The notes: generated by a model not told the origin, from the letters alone. Shown: positions 38,700-50,059, counted from the first letter of the stretch. The stretch: DNA of 64,000 nt from Pyrrhosoma nymphula (GCA_963573305.1 OY754331.1:95781434-95845433), one strand, 5' to 3'. A program made the numbers and translations.

Positions 38700-39300
38700 C
38701 AAGTTTCAAAAGATAACTACAGGCCAGTTGCTGATGGCATGTTTTCAAGGGAAGTAGAATAGCACTTCAGTCTCTCCCCATCACGTAGTGAGTGCTCTCA
38801 TCCATTGAGCAAGAGTCACGAATGATGACCTTTTCTGAAGCGCCAACTGTTTCGTGATCACGGGCCCGGAAGTTGTAGGATGAGATTTCCCCCAAGAGGT
38901 GTCCCATAAAAGCGTAATTTATTGCGTGACGTATGAGATCACTCATTTGTTTTGTGAGCTGCCTCATCTCCTCCGATGTCATATCAAAGTTCGAAGTTGG
39001 TGGAAAATTTCCCCATGGCTTGTTTCTGTCCTGGCTAATTTTCGAGACTCGTGCGTCTCATGGGGTCATGATCCCGTGAAATACACACTCGGTCTCATTA
39101 ACGCAAATTTAATCTCGCATTTTTTCATTTGTTTTTCACACCATGTTCTTATGGTAAAATTCATTAGAGGCTGTAGGCTTAAAAGCACGTTTCGAAAGAC
39201 TAGCCCTAGATATGGTATATGTTTTTTCTCCCGTTGGAAACGTCCCCATATTTGTTATAATAACATGTTTGAAATGTAATCCAGGCTTCAAAACGACTCA
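38700..39300. other. No gene recognised; short minus-strand frame at 38,767-38,982
   Basis: A 71-codon minus-strand frame with a charged, helix-like start (EEMRQLTKQMSDLIRHA) lies between two LINE 3' ends. I recognise no family. It could be a host exon, a piece of a mobile element or chance. Nothing in the flanks, such as clear splice sites, decides. Confidence 0.2.
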
Positions 39301-39309
39301 CAGAGTATT

Positions 39310-39980
39310 CCAGGATTTCTGCTTATTAGAATCATTTAATCGTATAAGAATTCATGTCTCTCACTTACCCAGGGTAGAATGATATGAGTGAAAAGATAAC
39401 CTTAACCTTTTGAATTTGTTTTTGAAGGAAGAGATGCGGCCAAAACTTAATCAACGATGGAAACTATTTATTCCGTAATTGTTTCCTCTTACTATTCCCT
39501 CGGATTATATAACATCAAGAAGAATTACCTTTTAAGAAGCTTAGAAGACTAAATTTTCTGAAGGGAATATTAAAATTTCAAAGACTTTTCAAAGTAATCC
39601 GCATTATAAAATGATCAGATGTTGATTTTTCCTAAGAGTGTGTACTCTATGAGTGTAAAAACCCAAATAGTACCTACACCTTGAGACGCAACAGTAGCTC
39701 AAAAAACTCATGAAAGGAACATCGTAGAATTAAAATGGAGTGTCTCGAGCTAATTTTGAGAGATGTTTCAGTTGAGGTATTATACGAGAAGGAAGTCTAG
39801 AAGGGATTAAGTGAAGAGTTTCCACAAACCATCAAAGTGGTATATGCTAATGATTCAGCCCAGCGCGTCGTATGATAAAGCAGTTTTTATTCACCATGTG
39901 GTGTCGCATTCCGAATATCCCTAAGCGATGTACGTACTTCAAAAGGACAGCACTACATGTATACATACTTACATAACCAA
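39310..39980. other. No gene seen
   Basis: AT-rich sequence without recognisable features. Confidence 0.4.
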
Positions 39981-39984
39981 CACG

Positions 39985-40215
39985 CTGTTCCCTTTCGGGT
40001 AGGCACAGCTAAAAAAGTTTAATTCTTGGCAATATGCATGCAAAACTGATTTTACTTTCCTCCATGCTACCCTATCCACGCACACCTCTTTTGCTTCCGT
40101 TACCCTCATAGATTGATTGATTCACACCAACCTCTCTTGTTCTTATGACTCCAAATATTTCTCCTATGAGTAGTACCTTCCGCCGCAATTGACCCATGAA
40201 CTCTAGGTTACATTT
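39985..40215 (-). pseudogene. LINE 3'-end fragment, same family as 15.6 kb
   Basis: Third copy of this 3' end. It contains GCTGTTCCCTTTCGGGTAGG in the untranslated part and ACCTCTTTTGCTTCCGTTAC, which is shared almost exactly with 15,610-15,630. It has the same orientation as the other two copies. There is no intact frame. Confidence 0.65.
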
Positions 40216-40219
40216 CGCA

Positions 40220-41400
40220 CCAATGACCCGACTGGTTTCAATGATTGTGCATCGTTATCGATGGTCAATGAAGTCGTACCATGATAATATCCAATCTACT
40301 TGTGAGGAATATTAGCAACCATACACTATTCTCTTTGCAAAAATTACGAAGCACACATGGTGTAAGCCAAAGCGATACATCGAATTACTTTGATCTTTAA
40401 TGCGGAGCTGCGATACTGAACGCACATTGCACGTGATAATCGATAAAATCGCAACATCTCATTGCCTTCATCTTTTCGAAAACAACGCCGCAAATTCAAC
40501 TAACTTCCTTCCTTCATTCTTCCCTAAGGAATCACCCTCCCGTAAGTAACAATCCCTTCCTCTCGCCATTTCAAACATGCACATTTCCCTTTTTACCCTC
40601 TCGGCTTCGCTCTCCACGCCACTACAACGTCCTCATTTCCCCAAAACCCTTCCAAGCTTTTCCACCTTTCAGAAACGCACGCCGGAGATAATATCGTCTT
40701 TAACAAACCGTCGCGTCGGGCACAGCGCTTTGTCGAGGGAGTTTGGGAAACTGAGGAGCGGTGAGTGGAATTGTCTCTACCTCTCTCTCTCTTTCTATTT
40801 CTCTCCCACCCTCCCTCTTGCTCTCTTTCCGGCACAAAACCAATTTCACTCCTCGAAGCACTCCCGAGACTATATAGGAGAGAATTCTCGCGTAGTTTCT
40901 CCGTCACGATGATGATGACTACTCCGTTTAGCATCACGCCTCCTGCCTTTCCTCCCCACGCAAGAGCCGAAAAAACACTTGAGAGGCGGGAAACCTTTTA
41001 GATGAACAAACAAATATATGTATAAATATATATTCAGATGTACACGCATATGCTTCAACAGGTTTTCCTCCCTCGCTCTCATCATCCCTCGTCCGTTTCT
41101 GTTTTTAACCCAAAGTTGTCGTGGGTGTCCCCTTGAATTAATCAGCCGCAATGTTTCTGAAGCGTGAGAGTTTCTAGATGACCGCGGTAAGGAGAATGGA
41201 GGGGGTGGATGAAGGACACATTTCAAAAAGGATGTAAGCAGCATATAGGACTTTTATCAAACTAACGTCGCATCAATCAATCATTAAGGTTTTTACAGTT
41301 AAATTTTCATCCTGGGATTGGTTAACTGAAGTCCTCCATTGTTGTCTGCTCATAGCTAAATTGCTCATGCAAATATATAATATATTAGTAAGTCTTATCT
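40220..41400. other. No gene recognised; pyrimidine-rich stretch and CT repeat
   Basis: About 40,500-40,680 is C/T-rich, and a (CT)n-like run lies at about 40,776-40,805. Overlapping frames on both strands (40,577-40,937) are compositional. From about 41,020 the sequence returns to AT-rich. Confidence 0.35.
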
Positions 41401-41404
41401 CTTA

Positions 41405-41885
41405 TGTCCTTTGTTACTTGACCTGTATGATTATCCCTTGCGCTTTCTCCTTTTATCCTCTAATTTATTTTCCTTTAATTTTATTTCAAACAAATCTGTT
41501 GTCTTGACCGATACACTCGGTTATTCTTGGCCATTTTACATTTCAAATAGACGTTTAATATTCTACTCTTTCACATACTCTAATATTCATCTGACCTATT
41601 TGCTCTTCGGCATACATCTACAACTCCATCTTTCGAAGGCTTATGTTAACATAAACCTCAGTTTTTTCAATGATCCGATTCTCTGGCCTCAAGAACGTCA
41701 CGCTCCATTGGAAGGATTTGTCATTTTTCCGTCAGTGTTTTTCCGCAAAACCTCTTTGAGGACAGTGGTTGCCTCTTAGTCACCTATACTATATTGAGTG
41801 TACTTTTCCTACGCTTGATGTACGTCTTGCTTCTTCCATCCTGCATGGAATTGTTTCCAAGGTACCTGAATGATTCTTGTTTCTA
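41405..41885 (-). pseudogene. Decayed LINE RT C-terminal fragment
   Basis: Minus-strand translation from about 41,880 gives SFRYLGN, then GRSKTYIKRRKS and KRQPLSSKRF, interrupted by stops. These correspond to the usual FRYLGxxI...DGR..xEIxxRI...K..LxSKxxS blocks after the RT palm in many arthropod LINEs. Lower coordinates are too decayed to follow. The clade cannot be assigned, and it may or may not be the same family as the 59.8-61.5 kb relic. Confidence 0.5.
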
Positions 41886-41889
41886 GAAC

Positions 41890-44575
41890 TGATGCATAAT
41901 TGATACTGTCTAACGGTATAATTTTTGAATTAGGCGGTGGGTGATATGCGCTAACATAAGGTCTATCGGATAAGAGCTAACATATAATCATAAGGCGCTA
42001 ACCTTAAAATCACCAAAATTATTTTGGAGAGCGGCAGGATTTGCACATCCTAACATTTTTCATCAGTCTGTTTCTTCATCTCTTTTTAGGTTCTTCGCAA
42101 AGGTCATATATTAAATTAGAAGCCGAACATATTTTTTTTTATTTTCTCCTTTAATCAACTCCTTCAGCTGGATTTGCTTTTATCCCTTTTCTTTTTTTAT
42201 TTATATTTTTATTCATTTAATTATTTTCCACCACCCCGAAAGCACGTCATTTTGTCTCTACACAGGGTGTAAATAAGTCAATAAGGTCGGACAAACACAA
42301 CCCTGCCCAGAGTATAGAAAATCTAACTATGTGGTGACCCAAGACCTCGTGGTAAGTAGGCGAATTTTTACCCAAATGCCACCGGGGTCGGTAAGTCAAC
42401 CTTACGTAAAAATAAATTGAATGTAGGCGTATGTCAGTTGTTTTCTCTTCAAGATCGTGTTCATGATATTGCAAATCTTATGCACCCAGTTATTCATCTC
42501 CAAATTCCATACTCACGGGTATAATATTATTTTTCCAGGCTCATCCAAAACCTCATCTTAAAAGCTTCAAACCTTTCTTCTCTGTTTCTCAACTTCCATG
42601 GTTACAAAGCAATTTATAAAAAAATTCCATTCATATCACCGGACCCCTATCTCACGTAAATCAACTTACATATGCTGAATATTAACACTTTATACATGAC
42701 TTCTTCTACAATGGCTATCCTTGTTTTAAAGTATATACAATTTTCGTTAACATACTCTTTGGATGCATGAACCGCTACACTTGTTCCAAATTTCTTTCAT
42801 TGATTCCGATATAAATATCACTTCAGCTGGATTTTCCCATCAATTTTGTTTTTTTATAATTACCTTTATCCTTTCAACTAAGCCTAAGGACCTTATTATG
42901 TCATAATATATGGTATAAGGAATAAATATCAAAATCATAAAATCATAAACTCATCAAATTGTGATGACAGAAACTGAAGAGAGATTTACCTATCACTGAT
43001 TTCAAGGATTGTAGGTACACAATGTTATATTTAAAGGGTTATTTTTTTATTTCATTAACTTTTTCATACTTCATGCTTTAATAAATTTGTTTCTAACAAG
43101 CAATTTTCCAATCATATAATTGGGTATAACTTTAGCAGGAGTAATATCTTCCGAATATGAATAAGGAAACGGCAATGTGCAGATAATTATCACTTTGCGT
43201 TAGTGCTAAGAGTAACTTTCGACGGCGGTTGGACTTTTCCATGGTGTTTCGAGAATTTGATATGGTTTTTCCTGAGATTTTAATGCTACTTCATACAAAA
43301 CTACATGAGAATGCACTCCTTTCTCGGTTCTCACCATGCAGGTCTTTTGAGCTGGAGAAAAATTTTCCCCAAGAATTAAAATAAAAGCAAGTGTTTCACG
43401 TAAAAAAGATTCAAACAGAGCCCATGAGTAACAAAATAAACCAAAATATTCAATAATGTCACCATTGATACGCGATAACTTCGATTTTATTTAAAAATCA
43501 ATGCTCTGAAATCGCTAACCCTTAATAAAGTGTAACGTGTTATTTTGACCGAAATATTAAGGTTGTATATAACCATCATTTTTCCATCTGAAAGGCAAAT
43601 TTCTGAATGGGAGTATAATTTCCAAAAAGCAGAAAGTAATGGGAAAGCAGTAATGACCCGTCACAGTACTGGATATCACTTAAATCCATCCGAGAAGCAA
43701 GATAAGGAGAATTAAACTGGAATAACGGAGTAATTTTGGCCGTAAAGATATATATTTTCCACTGTGATTTGCAGGAAAAAATACTTTGGTTAAAATATAC
43801 TGAAATCTGTGTAAACAAACAACTTTCACGAAGTTTAGCCCGAAACCATTGAGTTCAACGAGAAAGATATTTCTCTCCACCCTCAGAAATCTGAAACACA
43901 GGATCTTTTAAAAAAATAACAATATTCAAATTATAATGTGCACATCGTAACTCTTGACTTACTTCCAAAGCTACAGTTCTAATTTTAATCAAACACGAGG
44001 AAAATGGAAACTTGATGTTGGTCAGGAGTCAATAATAGTTGACATTTTACTTTTCGAAGGCGATGACCAAAAGCGGAACGTCTCTTTAAACCAGACAGCT
44101 TGATTCGTATAACGATTCTCACGGAAACCAACCAAAATATTTTCAAGCTATATTTCCCATTGCATTGATTCTTCGCCCTTGACCTATGGAAATAATTTCG
44201 TCCCTCATTCAAAATATTCTTCTATTTTCCGGAAAATATCTCGAAAATTGCGGTAGTAGGATGACATTTTAATATCGTGAGGAAGAATTTTACTCATCAT
44301 CTAATTACCACCATTGTCTTTACAGAGGATAAATAAATTCGAAAGATATATTGCTCTAAGTACTTTTATTGTGTCATCGATTGAGCTAAATGAAGAGGGT
44401 GCTCTGTACGGTGGCCAATAACTGATCCTGTAGCGTGGGAATGATTTATTTTTCCGTAATATCGCTACTCACAGCATAGCCATTCATTACAAGGAGAATA
44501 AATCGCTTTTTCATCCTAGGTTGTATTAAGCACCCCAGAAATTCCAATAAAGAGTCCATAAACCTATTTGATTAT
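41890..44575. other. No gene seen
   Basis: AT-rich DNA with poly-T-rich stretches (about 42,130-42,230). Short unrecognised frames only. Confidence 0.4.
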
Positions 44576-44582
44576 TACACTT

Positions 44583-44623
44583 TTGCATAGGAAAGGGTGA
44601 CACTTGCATAGGAAAGGGTGACT
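44583..44623. repeat. 21-bp tandem duplication
   Basis: TTGCATAGGAAAGGGTGACA followed by C is repeated immediately (44,583-44,603 and 44,604-44,623), an exact short tandem duplication apart from the final base. Confidence 0.85.
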
Positions 44624-44789
44624 TATAAGTGACACCCAATACTAAAAATATGAACTATTGTTTATCTACGAGGATGGTGCTGGGAAGGGCAAAGAAAAAA
44701 AAACATTACCAATAGGAAAGGTTTATTCTTGTGATATAATCCACATTTAGTTGCATACTGACTGGCATACCCTACAGTAAAACTTATAT

Positions 44790-45900
44790 ACATGTGGCAT
44801 TGGAGCTGAAAGCGAGCATACCCAAAAAGTTGAATCTCCCACCACACACTTTAAAACTCCTACCCCAACGTACCCAGGGGTCAGAGCTCGACAGCGCTGG
44901 ACAAAACGGCGCGACGCTAAGTACATCTACTTCACCTCGCACAGAACGCTCCACCCAGCTCCACCACCATATACACTGCCCCCTCCTCATGCCAAAGCCA
45001 ACTCTCTCCACATCCAAGCCCTCCGCACTCAACCAGCCTCCTCACCTCCCCACATACAGGACGCAAGGCTCCTTCCGTTTCCGGTTCACTTACCGAAAGG
45101 AGGGAACGTGTTAAGGACTATAAATTCGCCACCTTTCAACTACACCATTTTGGCCTCTAGCCTCCGGAGCTGAGCGTCGTCGAGCAGAGGAGAGAGGAGG
45201 AGGGGAGAGAGCAATGCAGTCTGAGGGAGACGGGATATCTGTGGGCGGCAAAGAGGGTTTGGTGGAGGGGGGGAAGAAAGATGCGATAAATAACGCGGCT
45301 CAATTTTTTTCTCCTCCCTCACCCTGAAGATGACGACCTCCGCCTCACACTTTTCCGTCCGCCACGGCGCTGGTTAACACACCACTGCGTTCAGTTCTCT
45401 TCAGAGGGTCCAGACAGGGGTTGTGAGGGGGAGAGGCGAAGGGTTAGAGGAGGAAGAGGAGTAAGGTGGGAGAAATTATGGGGGTGGGGGGGAAAGGTTG
45501 CCGATCTCCCCTTCAATACGGCGATTCCCCCGTATAAACGACGCCGTTTTTCTGAAAGGGATCGTATGAGAGGAGGAAAGGAGAGAAAGATATGGCTCGG
45601 AATGAGGCTGATATTTTCGACGGTGAGGCGGAGGGTGGATTGACGTGGCGTGAGAGCCAGCGTGACGCTTTGAAGGATTACGGCGTCTAAGGGAATTCGC
45701 TCCCGTCTCCCGTGATTCGCCATTATTTTCCCATTCGATTCCTTCGGGGCAAAAAATTTCGATTGGCAGCGATTTGTCGCGTCGATGGAATGAAAAGGAA
45801 CGTCGCGTCGAATTTGCCGGGATCGCAATATGATTTCCGCTTTAACAAGACGTTGCATTTCTCCTTTGAATTCACTCCTCTCGAAAGTAAACACGCACAA
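44790..45900. other. GC-rich block, CpG-rich at 45.5-45.85 kb; no gene recognised
   Basis: Composition alternates between C/T-rich (about 44,800-45,080), A/G-rich (45,175-45,290) and A/G-rich again (45,400-45,600) on the plus strand. About 45,520-45,830 has many CpG steps, unusual for the window. A 169-codon minus frame (45,391-45,900) and a 106-codon plus frame (44,794-45,114) cross it, but neither peptide resembles a known protein. A promoter or 5' exon is possible and unproven. Confidence 0.35.
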
Positions 45901-45971
45901 TTACCCACGGCTCGAAAAAAATGCAATCATGGAATGCTTACATCAGAGGGAATATTATATCTAGCCTTTTT

Positions 45972-45974
<3 letters not shown>

Positions 45975-46000
<26 letters not shown>
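45975..46000. repeat. (AT)n microsatellite
   Basis: About 13 AT units directly abut the left arm of the palindrome that begins at 46,001. Confidence 0.95.
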
Positions 46001-46007
<7 letters not shown>

Positions 46008-46266
46008 CTATGCCACAGGTGGGGCGGAATTAAATATAAACACATAAAAAAAGAACACTCACAATATTAGTTGATATTTCGGTTGCTAGAACCTTTCTCA
46101 AAGGAAGACGGATACAGAATCGTATAATCGTAATCGTATATAGAATATTCTGTATCCGTCTTCCTTTGAGAAAGGTTCTAGCAACCGAAATATCAACTAA
46201 TATTGTGAGTGTTCTTTTTTTATGTGTTTATATTTAATTCCGCCCCACCTGTGGCATAGTCTATTT
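46001..46266. repeat. Perfect 120-bp-arm palindrome (locus C)
   Basis: Arms 46,001-46,120 and 46,147-46,266 are exact inverted copies by eye over all 120 positions, around a 26-nt spacer. Reading outward from the centre, each arm has a stem-loop GGTTCTAGCAACC followed by GAAATATC, the same stem + GAAA + self-complementary stretch design as the fold-back loci at 19.6 and 53.7 kb. It is preceded directly by (AT)n, and another (AT)n lies 35 bp beyond its right end. No coding content. Perfect arms imply very recent formation, gene conversion between arms, or an assembly or amplification artefact. Confidence 0.95.
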
Positions 46267-46298
46267 ACATTATCGCGTGTGTGATTTTCCACGAACTC

Positions 46299-46301
<3 letters not shown>

Positions 46302-46338
<37 letters not shown>
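46302..46338. repeat. (TA)n microsatellite between the two palindromes
   Basis: About 18 TA units in the 101-bp segment separating the two palindromes. Confidence 0.95.
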
Positions 46339-46343
<5 letters not shown>

Positions 46344-46367
46344 CGACGAAGTTCACACGTGGTGAAA

Positions 46368-46610
46368 ATATACCCAATAAGGAGTCACAGGCGTGACAAG
46401 TAAAAACATAGTGACACAAACAAAAGAAACTCACACGAATGGTTGTTTAATTTTCGACAGCAATCAACTGTCTTCTTCCGAAGTACTCTCTCCAGTTCGG
46501 AAGAAGACAGTTGATTGCTGTCGAAAATTAAACAACCATTCGTGTGAGTTTCTTTTGTTTGTGTCACTATGTTTTTACTTGTCACGCCTGTGACTCCTTA
46601 TTGGGTATAT
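46368..46610. repeat. Perfect 115-bp-arm palindrome (locus D)
   Basis: Arms 46,368-46,482 and 46,496-46,610 are exact inverted copies around a 13-nt spacer. The sequence differs from locus C, but the layout is alike: outward from the centre, a stem GACAG...CTGTC is followed by GAAAATTA. The arms end in ATATACCC at the left and GGGTATAT at the right, the latter merging into (TA)n. Because of the symmetry the same peptide frame is open on both strands (46,385-46,585 minus and 46,393-46,593 plus), which is a by-product of the palindrome and not a gene. Confidence 0.95.
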
Positions 46611-46631
46611 ATATATATATATATATATATA
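46605..46631. repeat. (TA)n microsatellite
   Basis: TA run continuing from the right arm of the second palindrome. Confidence 0.95.
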
Positions 46632-46639
46632 GTAATATA

Positions 46640-47990
46640 TAATCAAAATGTACTCATCAATAATATATTAATACAAATACATGTTAACGACGCTCTACTA
46701 AAAATAATTCGTAGTAAAGGGGCAAGGTTTTAAAATTTCTGGAAAGGCACTAAAAGAATGAAGAGAAAATATAAAATATTACGGTGAATAAATTTGTCTC
46801 ACAATGTTGCGTCACTGCTCCATGAAAAGCGAGATTATTTTTCGATTAATTCTTCAAATTTGCAATAAATGTTTCACACGAAAACCTTAATTCGTAGCTA
46901 AAGATAAGACCATGAATAAAAGAACAGTCCTCGAAAACCAAGTTCGTAAGATACAATGTCTTTGAATTACGAAAGGAGCATTCAATATGATGCAAAGTAA
47001 AAAGTGGAACCTATTGCCTTGCAGCACCACATACATATAAAGATCTTATACTGTGTCTGCTCAGAAAGGTAATGGCGTGAAAGGTAAGTAAAATATTAAC
47101 ATTGCATTAACTATTATGAATAAATACATAAATTTCTCTCTTTCATAAAATACTGGCTTATTGAACCCTGAATGATATATAAATTGAAAAGAGACAAATA
47201 AAACATATAATTGCAACATAACGAAGACAAGAGATTCCTAGAAGGTATTTCCCTCGGTCAACTCATTAAACTATGACGTAGGAGGTTATTTACTCAATTC
47301 TGGGAAAGAAATTTAACAAGATTTCAGATTTTGTGAGATAAATTGAGATTAATTTGAAAAAGTGCACTTCTGTACTTTCCCGCAACTCAAAGGTTTAGGG
47401 TAAAACTTTCTCGTTTGGCGATAAGCCCTTTGAATTGATTAAGTCATCCGCGTTTAAATTTTGTTCCTCCGTGCGTTTTAAACCTCAGAATTCCATTATC
47501 CGCGAGATTTCTCGGAAAATTTTCCACCTAACGACATTGTTCACCAGTCTTGTGCAACGGCATAAAGAGTTCCCTTTATTCTCGGCGTCTTGGCGTTCCG
47601 CATCAAGAAAACCTGCATTCACTTAATCACACTCCACTGGTTTATCCTCAAAGCCTTCTGGTTCAAATTTTTGAAGGCAGCATTTGTTAAATGACTAATT
47701 TCCTTCCTGAAATTCTTCTAATATTAATCCCTTTGAATTATTCCAAGATATATCCAAGACATATTTTAATTTAATAACAAAGAGGTGAAGTTAAAAAGAT
47801 TCTGGCTTTGACAAAAATTCTTATACGTTGAATTTTTCGGTAAATGTACAAATTTGAAGAGCAAAGAAAGGCAGCGGTTACAGCAGCATTGTTGGAAGGA
47901 AACTGGAATGATTTGAATAAAGTTTTTGCTTATGCCTTAATCAAATTAGCTTGAGTTTTAAAGTAACACTACGATAAATGAATCCCTGCT
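46640..47990. other. No gene seen
   Basis: AT-rich sequence without recognised features. Confidence 0.4.
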
Positions 47991-47997
47991 AGAAATG

Positions 47998-48080
47998 TCC
48001 CCATGTTTGCAAAAGAAAAGATGTCTCCATGGTGACAATTGGGGTCCCCACTGCCTGTCCCCATGGGGATAAGGGGATCA
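47998..48080. repeat. Decayed relative of the TCCCCA minisatellite
   Basis: Contains ATGTCCCCATG-like words and TGTCCCCATGGGGATAAG, the same palindromic theme as the array at 48,641-48,824, but without regular units. Confidence 0.4.
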
Positions 48081-48204
48081 GATAGGTAGAACAGATTAGA
48101 ATAGCACAACATTACAAGAAAAAAAATTGTGTGCTTAAGACCACACGGGAGAAGTGTAAACTTCTATGGCGATATTCTGATAAACATAATATATATTTTT
48201 TAAA

Positions 48205-48285
48205 CTCCACCACTAGGAATCGATCTTGATACCATCGGTAGGTGGAACGACGACTCTAACAACTACGCCATCTTACTCATTTAAA
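48205..48285 (-). mobile_element. tRNA-like SINE relic
   Basis: On the minus strand, an A-box-like TGGCGTAGTTGTTAGAGTC (48,252-48,270) is followed at tRNA-like spacing by AGATCGATTCC (48,216-48,226), close to the B-box consensus. No acceptor stem is evident, so this is more likely a SINE head than a tRNA gene. Confidence 0.5.
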
Positions 48286-48640
48286 CAAAAATCGTTCTCA
48301 TGAGTTTACATTCGGCATGCTAATCGTGACGTGACAAAAACCTTGTCGCCCAGAATCCGATTTACCGCCTGCAGAATATTCTGTGCGAGGTGCGCCTATA
48401 GAAGTTTACACTTCAAAAATGATTCTTTAAAAATTTCTTCTCCTCTACCAGCCTAACTTCTAGTTACAGTTTTTATTTTTGCCTTTAAGTAGCGATTTAG
48501 TAATGCCTCACTCAGGAGCTTAGTAAGTATTTATAAATTGGCTTACAATTTAAAAATTTTTTTTATCCTCCTTAAACCCACAACATTTCTACTAAGCTGG
48601 AAATATTAGCCTTTTCGATGAGCCGATTGAGTCTCCTATA

Positions 48641-48824
48641 GGACACCCCATGTCACCTTTGGGACACATCATGTCCACTTGGGGACACCCCTCAGATAGC
48701 CTATGTCTCCTATGAAACACCCCATATCCCCAAGGGGATACCCCATGTCCCCAAGAGGACTCCTCATGTCCCAAAGGGGACACCTACTGTCCCCAAAGGG
48801 ACACCACCAGTTCCCAAATGGATA
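48641..48824. repeat. Degenerate minisatellite with palindromic units
   Basis: About seven to eight imperfect tandem units of roughly 21-30 bp based on CCCCATGTCCCCAAGGGGAC. The core TCCCCAAGGGGA is self-complementary, so each unit can fold. A minus-strand frame (48,592-48,783) reads through as repeated SPxGxxxSPxGDxG-type peptide, which I take as a consequence of the repeat. Confidence 0.8.
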
Positions 48825-48829
48825 TATTC

Positions 48830-49390
48830 AAGATTCAAGAAGATTTCTACGTTAACAGCGATAAATGATGAATAATTTGACAAAGAATAGTTCGATAATT
48901 GTGCGTACAATTTAGGTATTGATGGTTAATTGAAACATTATTTTCAGTAAATATTTTAGTAATAATGATGCGCATTGATCTACCGTAAGAAAAACGTGCC
49001 CCTGAAATTCACAGGCAACATTTGAATAAGTCACCTGCAAGTGCTATATAACTGATTTCCCATTGTTTTTACACATTCGAACTTTAAATAATAATTGGTT
49101 CCAATTCACATCTCTTACCTTTACGAGGGTAACCTATGTAAATTGCTTTAATTTATCACATTAAGATGATCTCGAGGCATATCATTACAAAAAAATAGGG
49201 TAATAACTTCTATTTTAGGAGTTAAATAAAGAGAATGCCTACTGATTCATTTGATACGACGTTAAATGTTAAGACGCTCACGAAAAAGTTAAGTACCTAC
49301 CGATAAAAATATTGAAAAAACTTCTCAATGAAAAAATAAATCGCCTTGACTAGGAGTGGAATCTAGATTTTGACTAGACTTCACAAATTT
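48830..49390. other. No gene seen
   Basis: AT-rich sequence without recognised features. Confidence 0.4.
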
Positions 49391-49394
49391 TGCT

Positions 49395-49480
49395 GACTTG
49401 ATTGGCTAGCATACTCGCGCAAATCGGGAGAACTGGAATTGAAATCCAGGAGATAGAATTTTTAAATAGTGAATTTTACC
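49395..49480 (+). mobile_element. tRNA-like SINE relic
   Basis: GATTGGCTAGCATAC (A-box-like) and GGAATTGAAATCC (B-box-like, 49,435-49,447) are followed by a tail with TTTTTAAATAGTGAATTTTA. The order and tail resemble the SINE at 36,215-36,320, so it is probably a diverged member of that family. Confidence 0.4.
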
Positions 49481-49489
49481 CATTCGACA

Positions 49490-50030
49490 GTAAATCCTAT
49501 CCAAGCATTAATTTATGCGAAAACCTTTTTTCCCTTTCACATATTTCACCGTGGGCCTAATAATGCGCTAATAATGGTTATTGGTGGAATAGTATCGTTA
49601 CTAGGCAGGTTATATGGGCCAAAATTCTCACCAGGTAGAGTACTTGTCGTCAACATCTTATAGGTATTACACATAAAAGGCGTAATTAAGAGTTGGAATT
49701 TATCCTTACCGCACACCTCTACCGTAGTTATTTACCTAAACTATCCTATTTTATTATTTTATGACAATCACGTAACATATCAGCAAAAAAGTCACTACTG
49801 GATTTTATCCAAGGGGTAATGTAAAAAGCAATGTATAATTTTGACATTCCTCATAACAGTCGCGCTATGAATACTAGTTTTCTGAGGAATAGATCGTGAA
49901 TAGAATGGAATAGTGGGACAAAAATCACACTTGGAAGGACACGTGTCACAGACACATTCTATGGAATTCCTCTGGGACCTGAGCTATGCATAGCCAGACC
50001 ACATCCACTATTTTCTCACCTTTTCGAGTG
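49490..50030. other. No gene seen
   Basis: AT-rich sequence without recognised features. Confidence 0.4.
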
Positions 50031-50059
50031 TGAGGGTCACCGCAGGTTGACCCACCTCG

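Noticed and set aside
42030..42060. tRNA 3'-end-like sequence (GGATGTGCAAATCC on the minus strand)
   Set aside because: No matching acceptor 5' strand, A box or anticodon arm upstream.
45391..45900. 169-codon minus-strand frame
   Set aside because: Lies in a GC/CpG-rich block and has no recognisable domain; noted as a possible promoter or exon region only.
46385..46593. Nearly identical 66-codon frames on both strands
   Set aside because: A direct by-product of the perfect palindrome; not evidence of a gene.
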